Positions 1 to 8,239 of a stretch of 31,900 bases of DNA are shown one piece after another. The position numbers and the translations under genes are program-made. Each line of letters opens with the position of its first letter. The first letter of the stretch is position 1. Source of the stretch: Candidatus Pacearchaeota archaeon (GTDB lineage: Archaea > Nanobdellota > Nanobdellia > Pacearchaeales > GW2011-AR1); the NCBI GenBank assembly GCA_002688335.1, contig NZCQ01000072.1, positions 1 through 31,900 of the forward strand, read 5' to 3'. The notes under the pieces are model-generated. The model worked only from the letters and a program-made list of their open reading frames with translations, made no database searches and had not been told where the DNA came from.

Positions 1-211
1 GAAGTTATAACTTTCTAGATTTTCTTACACATAAATATCCCACCCAATTCACAATTTTATTCTCTGATCTTGCAACCCGCCAAATTCGCAATCTCACTTA
101 TGATCTTTTGGTGAGGGGATTCGTGAGATAGCTCACCCTCCCAGGGTAAGAATAAAATTGATCACCCGCCCATAGGTATGTGTAAAAAAATCGATTCCGG
201 ACAAAGCCGAT
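1..211. other. GC-richer intergenic region, possible structured RNA
   Basis: I see no convincing ORF here. The stretch is richer in C and G than the surrounding genes, which in an AT-rich archaeon can mark a structured RNA. Possible stems are GGTGAG (110-115) with CTCACC (132-137), and ACCCT (135-139) with AGGGT (143-147); these overlap and could be alternatives. Several short motifs recur in the intergenic region at 5016-5193. The region could instead be the tail of an RNA gene lying to the left of the window. No known RNA family was recognised. Confidence 0.3.
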
Positions 212-240
212 TGAAGAATAAATTTATAAGTTATTCTTCA
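212..240 (+). promoter_or_regulatory. TATA box inside a 10-bp inverted repeat
   Basis: TGAAGAATAA (212-221) and TTATTCTTCA (231-240) are perfect inverted copies separated by 9 nt that contain the TATA-like sequence TTTATAAG (223-230). The box is centred about 26 nt before the ATG at 252, so the mRNA is probably leaderless. A dyad that straddles the TATA element is the arrangement expected of an operator for a dimeric regulator competing with TBP/TFB. The operator role is inference. Confidence 0.55.
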
Positions 241-251
241 TTTAGATTTTT

Positions 252-1616
252 ATGGGAAAGAGGAGTGTTTGTTATTTTGTTTTTATTTTGGGCAGTTTAT
301 TGTTTGTTAGTTTTATAAGTGCTATTACTAGTGCTAACTATAATATGACAAGTACAACCATTTCTGAAGGTTCTGTTAATAGTAGTTCAACTAACTATAA
401 GGTGGATGTTGCAATTGAGTCATTATCTGGTAATACGAGTGGGAGTATTTATAGCTCTTGCGTTGGTTTTCATTGCGGTAGTGCTAGTAGTAGTGGAGAT
501 ATTATTAATCCTGTTGTTACAATAATTAGCCCTTCAAATAATACGAACTCTACTGATGATAAATTGGATGTTAATTTTAGTGTCATGGAGACTAGCTTAG
601 ATAGTTGTTGGTATAGTAATGATAGCTATACAGTAAATGTTAGTCTAGCTAATTGTGTGAATATTACAGGTGTTGTTTGGAGTAAGGGCCCTCATAATGT
701 TAGCGTTTATGCAAATGATAGTAGTGGGAATGAAGGGAGTGAGGGAGTTAGTTTTAATATTAGTGAGGAAGTTGTTGTTAGCAGTGTGGTTAGCAGTGGA
801 AGTTCTGGAGGCGGTGGTGGTGGGGGTGGGGGTGGAGGAACTGCAGTGATAAATAGGCCAGGGTTAAGATTAGATCTAAGGAATGTTAATGTAAATATGC
901 TGTATAATGAAGAAAAGAAATTCATTGTTAAGGCTACCAATATAGGATTTAGAAGGTTGGAGGTTAGTGTTGGGCAAAAAGATCTTGAAGGAAAAGTTAA
1001 GTTTGATAAAAATTCATTCTCGTTGGAGATTGGAGAGACTAAGGAAGTTGAGATGACTTTTATTTCTGGACTAGAATCTGGGATTTTTACTGGTAGGGTA
1101 TTAATCGGAGGGCAAGTAATATTTGTTGCATTGAATGTTCGTTCTGCTCCATTATTGTTTGATGTCATGGTTGTTGTTCCTGATGAATTTAAGAGAATTA
1201 AATTGGGTGAGAAATTGGACTCTCAGATTACATTGATCCCGATGGGCGAAGATCCTAGATTGGATGTGACCTTGAATTATGTTATTAAGGATTTTGATGG
1301 GATGACGCATGTTGAAGAAAGTGAGACGATCTTGATTGAGGGGCAGAAAAGTTTTAGGAAAGAATTTTTTACTAGTAATTTGCAAGCTGGGAAATATGTT
1401 GTAGGATTGGAGGTAGTTTATCCAAACGGAGTTGCAACTTCCTCTTCTCACTTTGAGGTTGTGGAGGAAATACCTTTGAACCTGAAGATAATGCTTGGAG
1501 TTCTTGTTGCTGGGATTCTAGTTGCGATAGCTTTAATCATAGTAATGACAAGAAGGTATAAAAAGCATAAAAGATACCTAAGGTTGGGAAAAAGTAAAAA
1601 GAGGGTTAAAAAGTAG
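252..1616 (+). CDS. Secreted, membrane-anchored beta-sandwich surface protein with polyglycine linker
   Basis: 454 residues. A lysine/arginine-starting hydrophobic signal peptide (about 1-28) is followed by a Ser/Thr/Asn-rich segment with many N-x-S/T sequons. Next comes an Ig-like region (about 85-170) containing a SLDSCWYS-type motif. A run of eleven glycines (about 187-197) links it to two further beta-rich domains. A C-terminal membrane helix (about 410-435) ends in a strongly basic cytoplasmic tail. The second half resembles archaeal COG1470-like predicted membrane proteins. The domain at about 300-405 is similar to the product of the next gene, so the two look paralogous. It heads the appendage locus and could be a cell-surface adhesin or an outer partner of the platform; this role is inferred from context. 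Confidence 0.75.
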   Translation: MGKRSVCYFVFILGSLLFVSFISAITSANYNMTSTTISEGSVNSSSTNYKVDVAIESLSGNTSGSIYSSCVGFHCGSASSSGDIINPVVTIISPSNNTNSTDDKLDVNFSVMETSLDSCWYSNDSYTVNVSLANCVNITGVVWSKGPHNVSVYANDSSGNEGSEGVSFNISEEVVVSSVVSSGSSGGGGGGGGGGGTAVINRPGLRLDLRNVNVNMLYNEEKKFIVKATNIGFRRLEVSVGQKDLEGKVKFDKNSFSLEIGETKEVEMTFISGLESGIFTGRVLIGGQVIFVALNVRSAPLLFDVMVVVPDEFKRIKLGEKLDSQITLIPMGEDPRLDVTLNYVIKDFDGMTHVEESETILIEGQKSFRKEFFTSNLQAGKYVVGLEVVYPNGVATSSSHFEVVEEIPLNLKIMLGVLVAGILVAIALIIVMTRRYKKHKRYLRLGKSKKRVKK

Positions 1617-1650
1617 TGTTGTTTTTGGCTTCTTTGAACATGGTGATAGT

Positions 1651-2874
1651 ATGAATAAGAAACTGTTGATTTTAATAGTATTGATATTTTTAATTGGATT
1701 GGGGATTGGATTTTTCTTGATTTCTGGAGAGAGTTATGAAAGAGATTTTAAAGTAGATTCTGTTTTGATTAAAAATTCAATGAAAAGTGGAGGGGTTTTT
1801 GATGAGAAAATAAGGATTGAAAACCTGGATGAGGGAGATATTTTTGTTAATCTGGAATTGAATGATTTGGAAGATATACTTTATCTTGACGAATCTGGTA
1901 TTGATCTGGGTCCTAGAGAGGTTAAGGACATTGAATTGAAAGGGTTAAATTTTGAAGATTTAGATGAAGGGATATATATAGGGAGTTTAAGGTTTTATTC
2001 GGCTACTAATGAACAGTCAGTCCCAATTATATTGGAGATACAATCAAAAGATGTGATCTTTGATAGTGTTATAGAATCATTTCCCACTAGTAAGATTTTT
2101 CCTGGAAAAAAGATTCATTCAAATATTAAGATATATGATTTTTATAATGTGGGTAATGCAAATATAGAAATGAATTATTTTATAAAGAATTTTTATGGAG
2201 AGACTATTGTTTCTGAGTCTGAAAGTAAGGCTGTTAGCGAGAATGCATTTACTAAATCTTTTGATATTCCTGAGAATATAAGGCAAGGTGATTATGTTCT
2301 AGGGGTTGTAATTAGTTATAAGAATTCGATATCGACTGCAAGCGAGTTTTTTACTATTGGAGATCATGAGATAGTCAAGCTACCCATAGATGTTAGTAAT
2401 ATAATAATCTTCTTGATATTTGGAGTAGTAATCTTTGTTTTGTTGCTTTTTGTTTTTTACTCGGTTTATTCTAAAGATAAGTTGTTGATTGGAATGAGAA
2501 ATCAATATAAAACAGAGTTGAGGAAGCAAGATGAGGAAATAGATAAGAAGCAAGAGAAAATAGAAGAGAAATTAGATACTGAAGAGGAGAGAAAGGTTAG
2601 TAAGAAATTATTTAGAGAAGTTAAAGTTAAAAGAAAAAAGGCAATTAAGAAAATTCAAGTAGTTAGGGAAAAAATATTGAAGAAGCTTAGGAAGAGTAAG
2701 AAAAGTAAATCTAGTATTGAGAGACAAGTTGAAAAATGGAAGAAGGAAGGTTATGATGTTTCAGTTTTGGGTGAAAAAGAAAAAGTTCCAAGAATTAGTG
2801 ATGTGAAAAAAAAGATAAGAGATTGGAAAAATAAAGGATATAATACTGATGTTTTAGATAGAAAAAAAAGATAA
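1651..2874 (+). CDS. Two-helix membrane protein with extracellular beta domain and basic coiled tail
   Basis: 407 residues. An N-terminal signal-anchor helix (about 4-25) leads to an extracellular beta-rich part. The segment at about 135-240 aligns by eye with the end of the preceding protein, sharing an NYFIKNFYGE / NYVIKDFDGM pattern and a later G-x-Y-V-L/V-G pattern. A second membrane helix (about 250-273) is followed by about 130 cytoplasmic residues rich in K and E, predicted helical. The C-terminus has two copies of a W-K-x-x-G-Y-[DN]-x-x-V-L motif (near 357-370 and 390-403). A GGTGAT ribosome binding site lies just before the ATG. It follows the previous gene by 34 nt, probably in one operon, and could connect the surface to the coiled-coil protein inside. 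Confidence 0.72.
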   Translation: MNKKLLILIVLIFLIGLGIGFFLISGESYERDFKVDSVLIKNSMKSGGVFDEKIRIENLDEGDIFVNLELNDLEDILYLDESGIDLGPREVKDIELKGLNFEDLDEGIYIGSLRFYSATNEQSVPIILEIQSKDVIFDSVIESFPTSKIFPGKKIHSNIKIYDFYNVGNANIEMNYFIKNFYGETIVSESESKAVSENAFTKSFDIPENIRQGDYVLGVVISYKNSISTASEFFTIGDHEIVKLPIDVSNIIIFLIFGVVIFVLLLFVFYSVYSKDKLLIGMRNQYKTELRKQDEEIDKKQEKIEEKLDTEEERKVSKKLFREVKVKRKKAIKKIQVVREKILKKLRKSKKSKSSIERQVEKWKKEGYDVSVLGEKEKVPRISDVKKKIRDWKNKGYNTDVLDRKKR

Positions 2875-2890
2875 GTCTTCAAAGAGAAAG

Positions 2891-2904
2891 TTTAAAAATA
2901 AAAG
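2891..2904 (+). promoter_or_regulatory. TATA-like promoter element
   Basis: TTTAAAAATAAAAG lies about 30 nt before the ATG at 2928. The spacing fits a leaderless or nearly leaderless transcript and favours 2928 over the upstream in-frame TTG at 2913 as start. Confidence 0.45.
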
Positions 2905-2927
2905 AAACTATTTTGTTGTATAAAAAG

Positions 2928-5015
2928 ATGGTGAAAAAAGCTAGGAAGTTGAAAAAGAAAAGCAATTCTAAAAAAGGTGGAAGAAGAGTTTCTAGAAAAA
3001 TCAGTAGTAAGGTTAATCCTAATAAAAGAGATTTTGAAGTTTTTGCTAAAGGGGTTGAAAGGTTGGAGGAGATTAGAGGTGAGTTGAATAGTTTGGATAC
3101 GAAGGGTTATGAGGAAGACGTTAAATCTATTAAGAGCAAATTGAAAAATGTTTCGTATATCCCTGAGATTGAGGAGGAGATGAGGATATTAAGGCAAAGG
3201 ATTGGTGGGAGTTATAAGGAGAAGAGAACTAGAAAAAGAACTGATGATCATGGTAAAATAAATAGCAAGATTGCTGAACTGGAGAAAGAAATAAAGAAAA
3301 GAGGGAGAGTAAGGTCTAAAAGGCAATTAAGTGGAAAGGATAGGAAGTTGGTTGAGAGCATTCCGAGATTTGAGGGGGAATTGAAAAGGCTTAGAAATTT
3401 TATCGACGATAAGAAAAAGGAAGAGAAACGGAAGAGAGAATTATTGAATAAAATCGATCCGGGAGTGAGTTTCTTGATAAATAATAAATTTAATTTAACT
3501 TTAGGAGAGATAAAAGCAGAGCTATCTAAAAAATTAAAGGATAAGGAGTTGGTTGTTCAGAAACAATTGCATGACGATTTGGAATTGAGAAAGAAGAATT
3601 TTGAATATCAGTATAAGCAGTTGGAGGATAGGTTTGTGAATAGGTATAATGAAAGGGTTAAGGGTTCTTTAGGCAGAGAGGTTAAGGAAAAATTTAATGA
3701 TGCTGTTAGGGAAAAGATTCGTGGGATGAAGAAGGGGATTCAAAGGGAATTGAAAAAGAAAACTGAGTGGAAGTTGAAAGAACTAGATAGAGAGAAGAAA
3801 AACTTTAAGGATATGTTGATTAAAGCCAATCAGAAAAAAGTGAAGGTTCAAGAGGAAAAGATTCGAAAGTACCTCGGAGCTAATAATTTTAAGGAGTTGA
3901 AGGCGAGGGAGAGTGAGTTGAAGAATAAACTTATTTTAAATTCTAAGAGGCTTTTAGAAGATGAAAAATCAAAATTGAAGAAAGAACATAAAGTCTTGGA
4001 AAATTTGATTAAGGTTGAGATAGAAAAAGATTCTAAATTGAAGCAATCTAAGCATGCTTTGAATATTTCTAAACAAAGGCTGAAATTGAAAGAGACTAAA
4101 TTGAAAAGGATATTTAGTTCTAAAGATAAGAGATTGGATAAGCGATTGGATTTAAAGGAAGCTAAGTTGAAGAAATTGTTAGAGTCTAAGGAGAATGACT
4201 TGAATAATAAGTTGAAATTAAAAGAAGGTCAGATTAAGAAAGAGTTGGATGCTAAGAAAGATGAATTAAAGAAGATTTTTAAGGGAAGATTTGAGATGGA
4301 GAAAATTAAAGAGAATGAAGCTAGAAAGAAATTGTCTTCTCAGGCTAAGCAGTTCCTGGATAGGGAAAAGTTGAAACTTGATAGGGAATATGATCGATTG
4401 AAGAATCTGGTCAGGATTGAAAAGGAGAAAAGTTCTAATTTGGATATTTCAAGAGAGGCTTTGGAGAAATTAAGAAAGGAATTGAGGGAGGAGTTTGAGA
4501 AGAAAAGAATTAGATTAGAAAAAGAACATGAGGTGGGAGTGAGTAGGGAGAAGGATAGTTTGAAAGAGCATTTTGATGAAGAGGTTTTGTTACATAAGGT
4601 TGCTTTGGATAAGAAAATGAAGGAGCATTTGACAAATAGGACTAGTAGACTTAAGAATAATTATGATTTGATGAAGGCTAGAGAGCTGAGAAGGGTTGAG
4701 GAGATGAAGAGAAGTATAAGTAGGGAAAAAGGAGTTGTTGCTAATATAAGGAATGCTCTTAGTTTGAAGAGAAGAAAGATTATTGAAGATGATAGTAAGT
4801 ATAAGCAGGAGTTGGTTAGTAAGCTTGAAGGTGAGAAAATGGATGCGATAAAGAAGGAAATAAGTGGGCAGTCTCAGGTGATAAGAGAAAAGCTTAGGAA
4901 AGAGTTTGGTGATAAATTAAGATTGGAGATAAAGGCTAAAGAGGCGGAGTTTGAGAAAAGGAAAGCAGATTTGGCTTTAGAGTTGCAGAAGAAGGCAAGA
5001 TTGTTGTTTAATTGA
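2928..5015 (+). CDS. Large lysine/glutamate-rich coiled-coil protein
   Basis: 695 residues from the ATG at 2928; an upstream in-frame TTG would add five residues but sits too close to the TATA-like box. There is no signal peptide or membrane helix. The first 35 residues are very basic. The rest is almost entirely long heptad-like helix dominated by K, E, L and R. It includes short internal repeats of the LKLKE-x-[KQ]-[LI]-K type around 385-450 and DREK-K-L-x-x-[LE] around 480-500. No enzymatic motif was seen. It sits between the membrane proteins and the platform gene on the same strand, so a cytoplasmic scaffold or cytoskeleton-like filament tied to the appendage is plausible. This is inference, and low-complexity coils attract false homologies. 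Confidence 0.7.
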   Translation: MVKKARKLKKKSNSKKGGRRVSRKISSKVNPNKRDFEVFAKGVERLEEIRGELNSLDTKGYEEDVKSIKSKLKNVSYIPEIEEEMRILRQRIGGSYKEKRTRKRTDDHGKINSKIAELEKEIKKRGRVRSKRQLSGKDRKLVESIPRFEGELKRLRNFIDDKKKEEKRKRELLNKIDPGVSFLINNKFNLTLGEIKAELSKKLKDKELVVQKQLHDDLELRKKNFEYQYKQLEDRFVNRYNERVKGSLGREVKEKFNDAVREKIRGMKKGIQRELKKKTEWKLKELDREKKNFKDMLIKANQKKVKVQEEKIRKYLGANNFKELKARESELKNKLILNSKRLLEDEKSKLKKEHKVLENLIKVEIEKDSKLKQSKHALNISKQRLKLKETKLKRIFSSKDKRLDKRLDLKEAKLKKLLESKENDLNNKLKLKEGQIKKELDAKKDELKKIFKGRFEMEKIKENEARKKLSSQAKQFLDREKLKLDREYDRLKNLVRIEKEKSSNLDISREALEKLRKELREEFEKKRIRLEKEHEVGVSREKDSLKEHFDEEVLLHKVALDKKMKEHLTNRTSRLKNNYDLMKARELRRVEEMKRSISREKGVVANIRNALSLKRRKIIEDDSKYKQELVSKLEGEKMDAIKKEISGQSQVIREKLRKEFGDKLRLEIKAKEAEFEKRKADLALELQKKARLLFN

Positions 5016-5193
5016 GGGTTGGCTTGTTTGTATAAATTTTAATATGCAATCTTTACAATCGTGATCTCGTAACCCTTTCACCCGTCCAAAAAGGTTGTAA
5101 GAATGCTTGCAGCCATTCTTCGCTGTTTTTATACGCCGGACTAATTATCTTTGCAATCAGAATATTTATTAATTGATCTTTCTATTCTATGTT
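5016..5193. other. Intergenic region with hairpins, possible RNA or leader
   Basis: No gene seen. A hairpin can form at 5071-5096 (AACC...GGTT with A/T-rich extension) and another at 5100-5119 (AGAATG...CATTCT). Motifs TGATCTCGTAACCC (5062-5075), TCACCCGTCC (5078-5087) and CCGGAC (5136-5141) have close counterparts at 65-78, 162-171 and 197-202. A TATA-like ATATTTAT (5162-5169) sits about 28 nt before the ATG at 5194. Confidence 0.35.
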
Positions 5194-7335
5194 ATGGATG
5201 TGAAAGAGGTTTTGAAAAAATATTCTAGGAAGATCGAGGGGGAGATGGAGAATGACAATGTTAATGCAGATGTTTCTGGAGAGTATACTAGATTTAAGAA
5301 GGACTTAATGCCTGAGCTTTCGAAATATGAAAGATGGGTGAAGAATGTTGGAGGGATTATTAAGTTTAGATTATCTGAGAAAGACGATAAGAAAATTGGG
5401 AAGGATTTGGAACGAGCGCATTTAGATGTTGAGCCTGGAGAGGTTGTTGGATTGGCAGTTGTTAGTTCTTTTTTTGTTTTTTTTGTTGGATTGTTGATAA
5501 GTTTGACTTTATGGTTTTTTGGAAATGATTTTCCTTTGTTTTTTTTAGGACTTATTTTTGTTCTTTGCATGTTCTTATTTTATTATTTTTATTCAATGCC
5601 TAAGAGAATGGCTATAAAGTGGAGATTGAAAGCTAGCAGTCAAATGGTTCCTGCTGTTTTGTACACTGTTATTTATATGAAACATACTAGTAATCTGGAG
5701 AGAGCTATTAGCTTTGTTTCGCAGCATATTGAGGCCCCTCTATCTTTGGATTTTAGAAAGATTCTTTGGGATGTTGAGACTGGGAAGTTTTCGAATATAA
5801 AAGATAGTTTGGATCATTATTTGGAATTTTGGAAGGAAACTAATTTGGAGTTTGTTGAGAGCTTTCATTTGATTGAGAGTAGTTTATATGAACCGAGTGA
5901 TGCTAGAAGAGTTCAGATACTTGAGAGATCTTTGAAAGTTATCTTGGATGGAGTTTATGAGAAGATGCTTAAGTATACTCATTCAATAAAATCTCCTTTA
6001 ACAAATTTGTATATGTTGGGAATAGTGCTTCCTACTCTTGGATTAGCTTTATTGCCTTTGGCTTCTACATTGTTAGGAGGAGCGATAAAGACTTATCATG
6101 TTTTTGTGCTGTTTAATTTGATTATTCCATTTTTTGTTTTTTATCTTACTTCTCAAGTGTTATTGAAAAGACCTGGAGGTTATGGTGAAACTTCTTTGTT
6201 GGAGAAGAATCCGAATTATCATACGTTTCTTTCGAGCAAACCTTATTGGATTGCTGGACTGATTTGTTTACCTATCTTTTTGATAGGGATTTTGCCTTTG
6301 ATTTTTGGTTTTACTCCGATTCCTGAATGGTTGGGGTTGAGTGAAGATATTGCTTTGACTGGTTTTTTTAGCTTTCTAGGAGATAAGGTTTTTGATTTTA
6401 TTGAAACTCCTAATGGTAAGGCAGGACCTTTTGGAGTGAGTTCTTTACTTTTGAGTTTGTTAGTTCCATTTTCAGTTTCCTTATTTTTTATTATTGCTTA
6501 TAGGGGGAAAACTAGAACTCTGATTGAATCTAGGAATCATACCGAGGTTTTGGAGAAGGAATTTAATAGTAGTTTGTTCTCTTTGGGTAATCGATTGGGA
6601 GATGGGATCCCTGCAGAGGTTGTTTTTGCTAAAGTTGCAGAATCTACTAGGGGCCAGAAGACTAGTGACTTTTTTAGAATTGTTCATACAAATATACAAT
6701 CAATGGGGATGGGAATTGAGGGGGCTATTTTTGATCCTAGAAGGGGAGCACTAATCTATTATCCTTCTAATTTGATTGCAACAAGTATGAGAATTTTGAT
6801 AGAGAGTGTTAAAAAGGGATTGAAGGTTGCTGCTCAGAGTTTGATGAGTATTAGTGAGTATGTTAGAAATATGCAGAAGATTAATGAAAGGCTTAAGGAT
6901 TTGTTGGCTGATGTTGTTAGTGATATGAGGAGTAATATGACTTTCTTGGCTCCTTTGTTGGCAGGGATAGTTGTTGGATTAAGTAGTATGATTACTGGGA
7001 TTTTGGGGAGGTTGAAAGTGTTGAGTGATTTAGGGGGCGAAGGTGCTTTAGCTGGAATTGGGGGGGTAGGGAACATAACAAATTTATTTGATATAACAAA
7101 TATGATTAGCCCATATTTTATGCAGTTATCTATTGGAATTTATATTATTGAAGTCATATTTATTTTAACTGGGGCTTTAGTTGTGATTGATAGTGGGGAG
7201 GATAAATTAAGAAGGACAAGTGATATAGCTAAGAATTTAATGAGGGGAAGTTTCTTATATTTAATAATGGCTTTGATTTCAATAATCAGTTTGTTCTTGC
7301 TTTCAAGTGTGGCTTTGAGGGGGATTGTTGGTTAA
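5194..7335 (+). CDS. Type IV pilus / archaellum-type membrane platform protein with two T2SF domains
   Basis: 713 residues from the ATG at 5194, chosen because a TATA-like box lies about 28 nt upstream and the in-frame TTG at 5173 falls inside that spacing. The pattern is that of FlaJ/TadC/PilC-like integral membrane proteins. There is a soluble start, a membrane pair (about 90-140), and a first cytoplasmic T2SF helical domain (about 155-270). Several membrane helices (about 275-450) and a second T2SF domain (about 460-600) follow, then C-terminal helices. The family recruits the secretion ATPase and anchors filament assembly. It is longer than a typical FlaJ (about 550 residues). No ATPase gene is present in the window. 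The stop overlaps the stop of the convergent minus-strand gene by 4 nt. Confidence 0.85.
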   Translation: MDVKEVLKKYSRKIEGEMENDNVNADVSGEYTRFKKDLMPELSKYERWVKNVGGIIKFRLSEKDDKKIGKDLERAHLDVEPGEVVGLAVVSSFFVFFVGLLISLTLWFFGNDFPLFFLGLIFVLCMFLFYYFYSMPKRMAIKWRLKASSQMVPAVLYTVIYMKHTSNLERAISFVSQHIEAPLSLDFRKILWDVETGKFSNIKDSLDHYLEFWKETNLEFVESFHLIESSLYEPSDARRVQILERSLKVILDGVYEKMLKYTHSIKSPLTNLYMLGIVLPTLGLALLPLASTLLGGAIKTYHVFVLFNLIIPFFVFYLTSQVLLKRPGGYGETSLLEKNPNYHTFLSSKPYWIAGLICLPIFLIGILPLIFGFTPIPEWLGLSEDIALTGFFSFLGDKVFDFIETPNGKAGPFGVSSLLLSLLVPFSVSLFFIIAYRGKTRTLIESRNHTEVLEKEFNSSLFSLGNRLGDGIPAEVVFAKVAESTRGQKTSDFFRIVHTNIQSMGMGIEGAIFDPRRGALIYYPSNLIATSMRILIESVKKGLKVAAQSLMSISEYVRNMQKINERLKDLLADVVSDMRSNMTFLAPLLAGIVVGLSSMITGILGRLKVLSDLGGEGALAGIGGVGNITNLFDITNMISPYFMQLSIGIYIIEVIFILTGALVVIDSGEDKLRRTSDIAKNLMRGSFLYLIMALISIISLFLLSSVALRGIVG

Positions 7336-7682
7336 GTTCCAACAAGGATGGCTCCCTCTTCTCTTAGTTCCCAAGTTTTTCTAAGTTTGTCTTCAGACAA
7401 ATTTTTGATAAAGTTTAAAACTTTTGGTTTTAATTTAGATAATTCTGGGGGATGTATTCTTAATACGAGAATTAGTGGCAGGTTAGAAGCTGAAAAGAAT
7501 TCTGTATTGAGAAAATCTTTATCTCGTGTTAATATAGCTCTATTTTCCTCGCAGGCAAAAGAATATAGTTTAGAATTGTTCAGCCCTTTTTCTCCATATG
7601 AAATGTCAACACCTTCTTTAATTAGATATTTCACCAACCTTGCGTCAACATCTTCATCAGATAGAAATTTAGTTTTTAACAT
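7332..7682 (-). CDS. DUF5615 PIN-like protein, probable toxin
   Basis: 116 residues. It matches the DUF5615 (Mut7-C-like PIN) pattern. An N-terminal FLSDEDVD acidic motif is followed by L-x-x-x-G-x-D. Then comes the LTRDKDF signature (about 51-57) and an I-L-V-L-R-I strand. In PIN-like nucleases the conserved acidic residues bind metal for RNA cleavage. It overlaps the upstream DUF433 gene by 14 nt, so the two are translationally linked. The DUF433/DUF5615 pair is a recognised toxin-antitoxin-like arrangement. RNase activity and toxicity here are inferred from family only. Confidence 0.82.
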   Translation of the reverse strand: MLKTKFLSDEDVDARLVKYLIKEGVDISYGEKGLNNSKLYSFACEENRAILTRDKDFLNTEFFSASNLPLILVLRIHPPELSKLKPKVLNFIKNLSEDKLRKTWELREEGAILVGT

Positions 7683-7905
7683 CTACAAATCTTTCTCCAG
7701 AAATTCTCTCTGCAGCATAGTGCAGGGCTGCTTTGATGTGTTCTTTATTCAGAGAAGGGTATGCTTCTAAGATATCATTAATTGAGGATCCTGCTTCTAA
7801 CATTTCTAATATGGAGTGAATCATTATTCTTGTCCCTTTAAAGGTAGGCTTGCCATGACAAATTTCTGTGTCTGCAACAATATATTCATTAATTTCAACC
7901 CTCAT
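7669..7905 (-). CDS. DUF433 antitoxin-like protein
   Basis: 78 residues with the DUF433 hallmarks: I-x-x-x-P-x-x-C-x-G-K-P-T-F-K-G-T-R-I near the start (here CHGKPTFKGTR), then a helical part resembling a winged-helix/MerR-like DNA-binding fold ending in A-L-x-Y-A-A-E-R. It is the partner of the DUF5615 gene and is likely to bind both the toxin and its own promoter. The start codon is 26.5 nt from the centre of a TTTAAA box shared with the divergent gene at 7957. Confidence 0.83.
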   Translation of the reverse strand: MRVEINEYIVADTEICHGKPTFKGTRIMIHSILEMLEAGSSINDILEAYPSLNKEHIKAALHYAAERISGERFVDVKN

Positions 7906-7926
7906 GTGTTAAAAGATACTAAAAGA

Positions 7927-7934
7927 TATTTAAA
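7927..7934. promoter_or_regulatory. Shared bidirectional TATA box
   Basis: TATTTAAA contains the palindrome TTTAAA at 7929-7934. Its centre is 26.5 nt from the minus-strand ATG at 7905 and 25.5 nt from the plus-strand ATG at 7957. One TBP site could therefore serve both leaderless divergent transcripts. Confidence 0.5.
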
Positions 7935-7956
7935 CCTTTCTTTTTGAGTTTTCTTA

Positions 7957-8145
7957 ATGGACATTTTAAAAATATTAATAGTAAACTTTAAAGATGTTGA
8001 AAGATTATGTTTGATTATGAAATCAGGGGTCAATGTTAATAAAGAGGTTGATATGGAAGTAGGTAGGGTTATCGATTTAATAATATTTGGAGATCTTGCA
8101 TTGATGGTTCAGGAGAGAGCTCTGAAGAGATATTACAGGAGATAG
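7957..8145 (+). CDS. Short unrecognised ORF, possibly a decayed gene
   Basis: 62 residues, no recognisable family. A TATA-like box at the right distance supports transcription and the start. The C-terminal part is doubtful. From about 8085 another frame reads an acidic, natural-looking peptide ending EEILQEIDDSEDW at a TAA. After that stop the same frame continues with sensible codons to about 8217. This could be a gene broken by a frameshift and a stop, or simply a short non-conserved ORF. No membrane helix of the pilin type is present, unlike the genes that follow. Confidence 0.35.
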   Translation: MDILKILIVNFKDVERLCLIMKSGVNVNKEVDMEVGRVIDLIIFGDLALMVQERALKRYYRR

Positions 8146-8239
8146 ATGATAGTGAAGATTGGTAATGGATATCTTATGAAATGGAAAGGAATTTAAATGA
8201 GATTGGATTTAGGATATGATGAGAGAGAGAAGAGGTGTT

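Noticed and set aside
707..1168. Minus-strand frame of 153 codons with a polyproline run
   Set aside because: It is the mirror of the polyglycine-coding tract of the surface protein on the plus strand and has no promoter or family signature.
7348..7770. Plus-strand frame of 140 codons across the toxin-antitoxin pair
   Set aside because: The minus-strand genes have clear DUF5615 and DUF433 motifs with overlapping coupling; the plus frame is a Ser-rich shadow.
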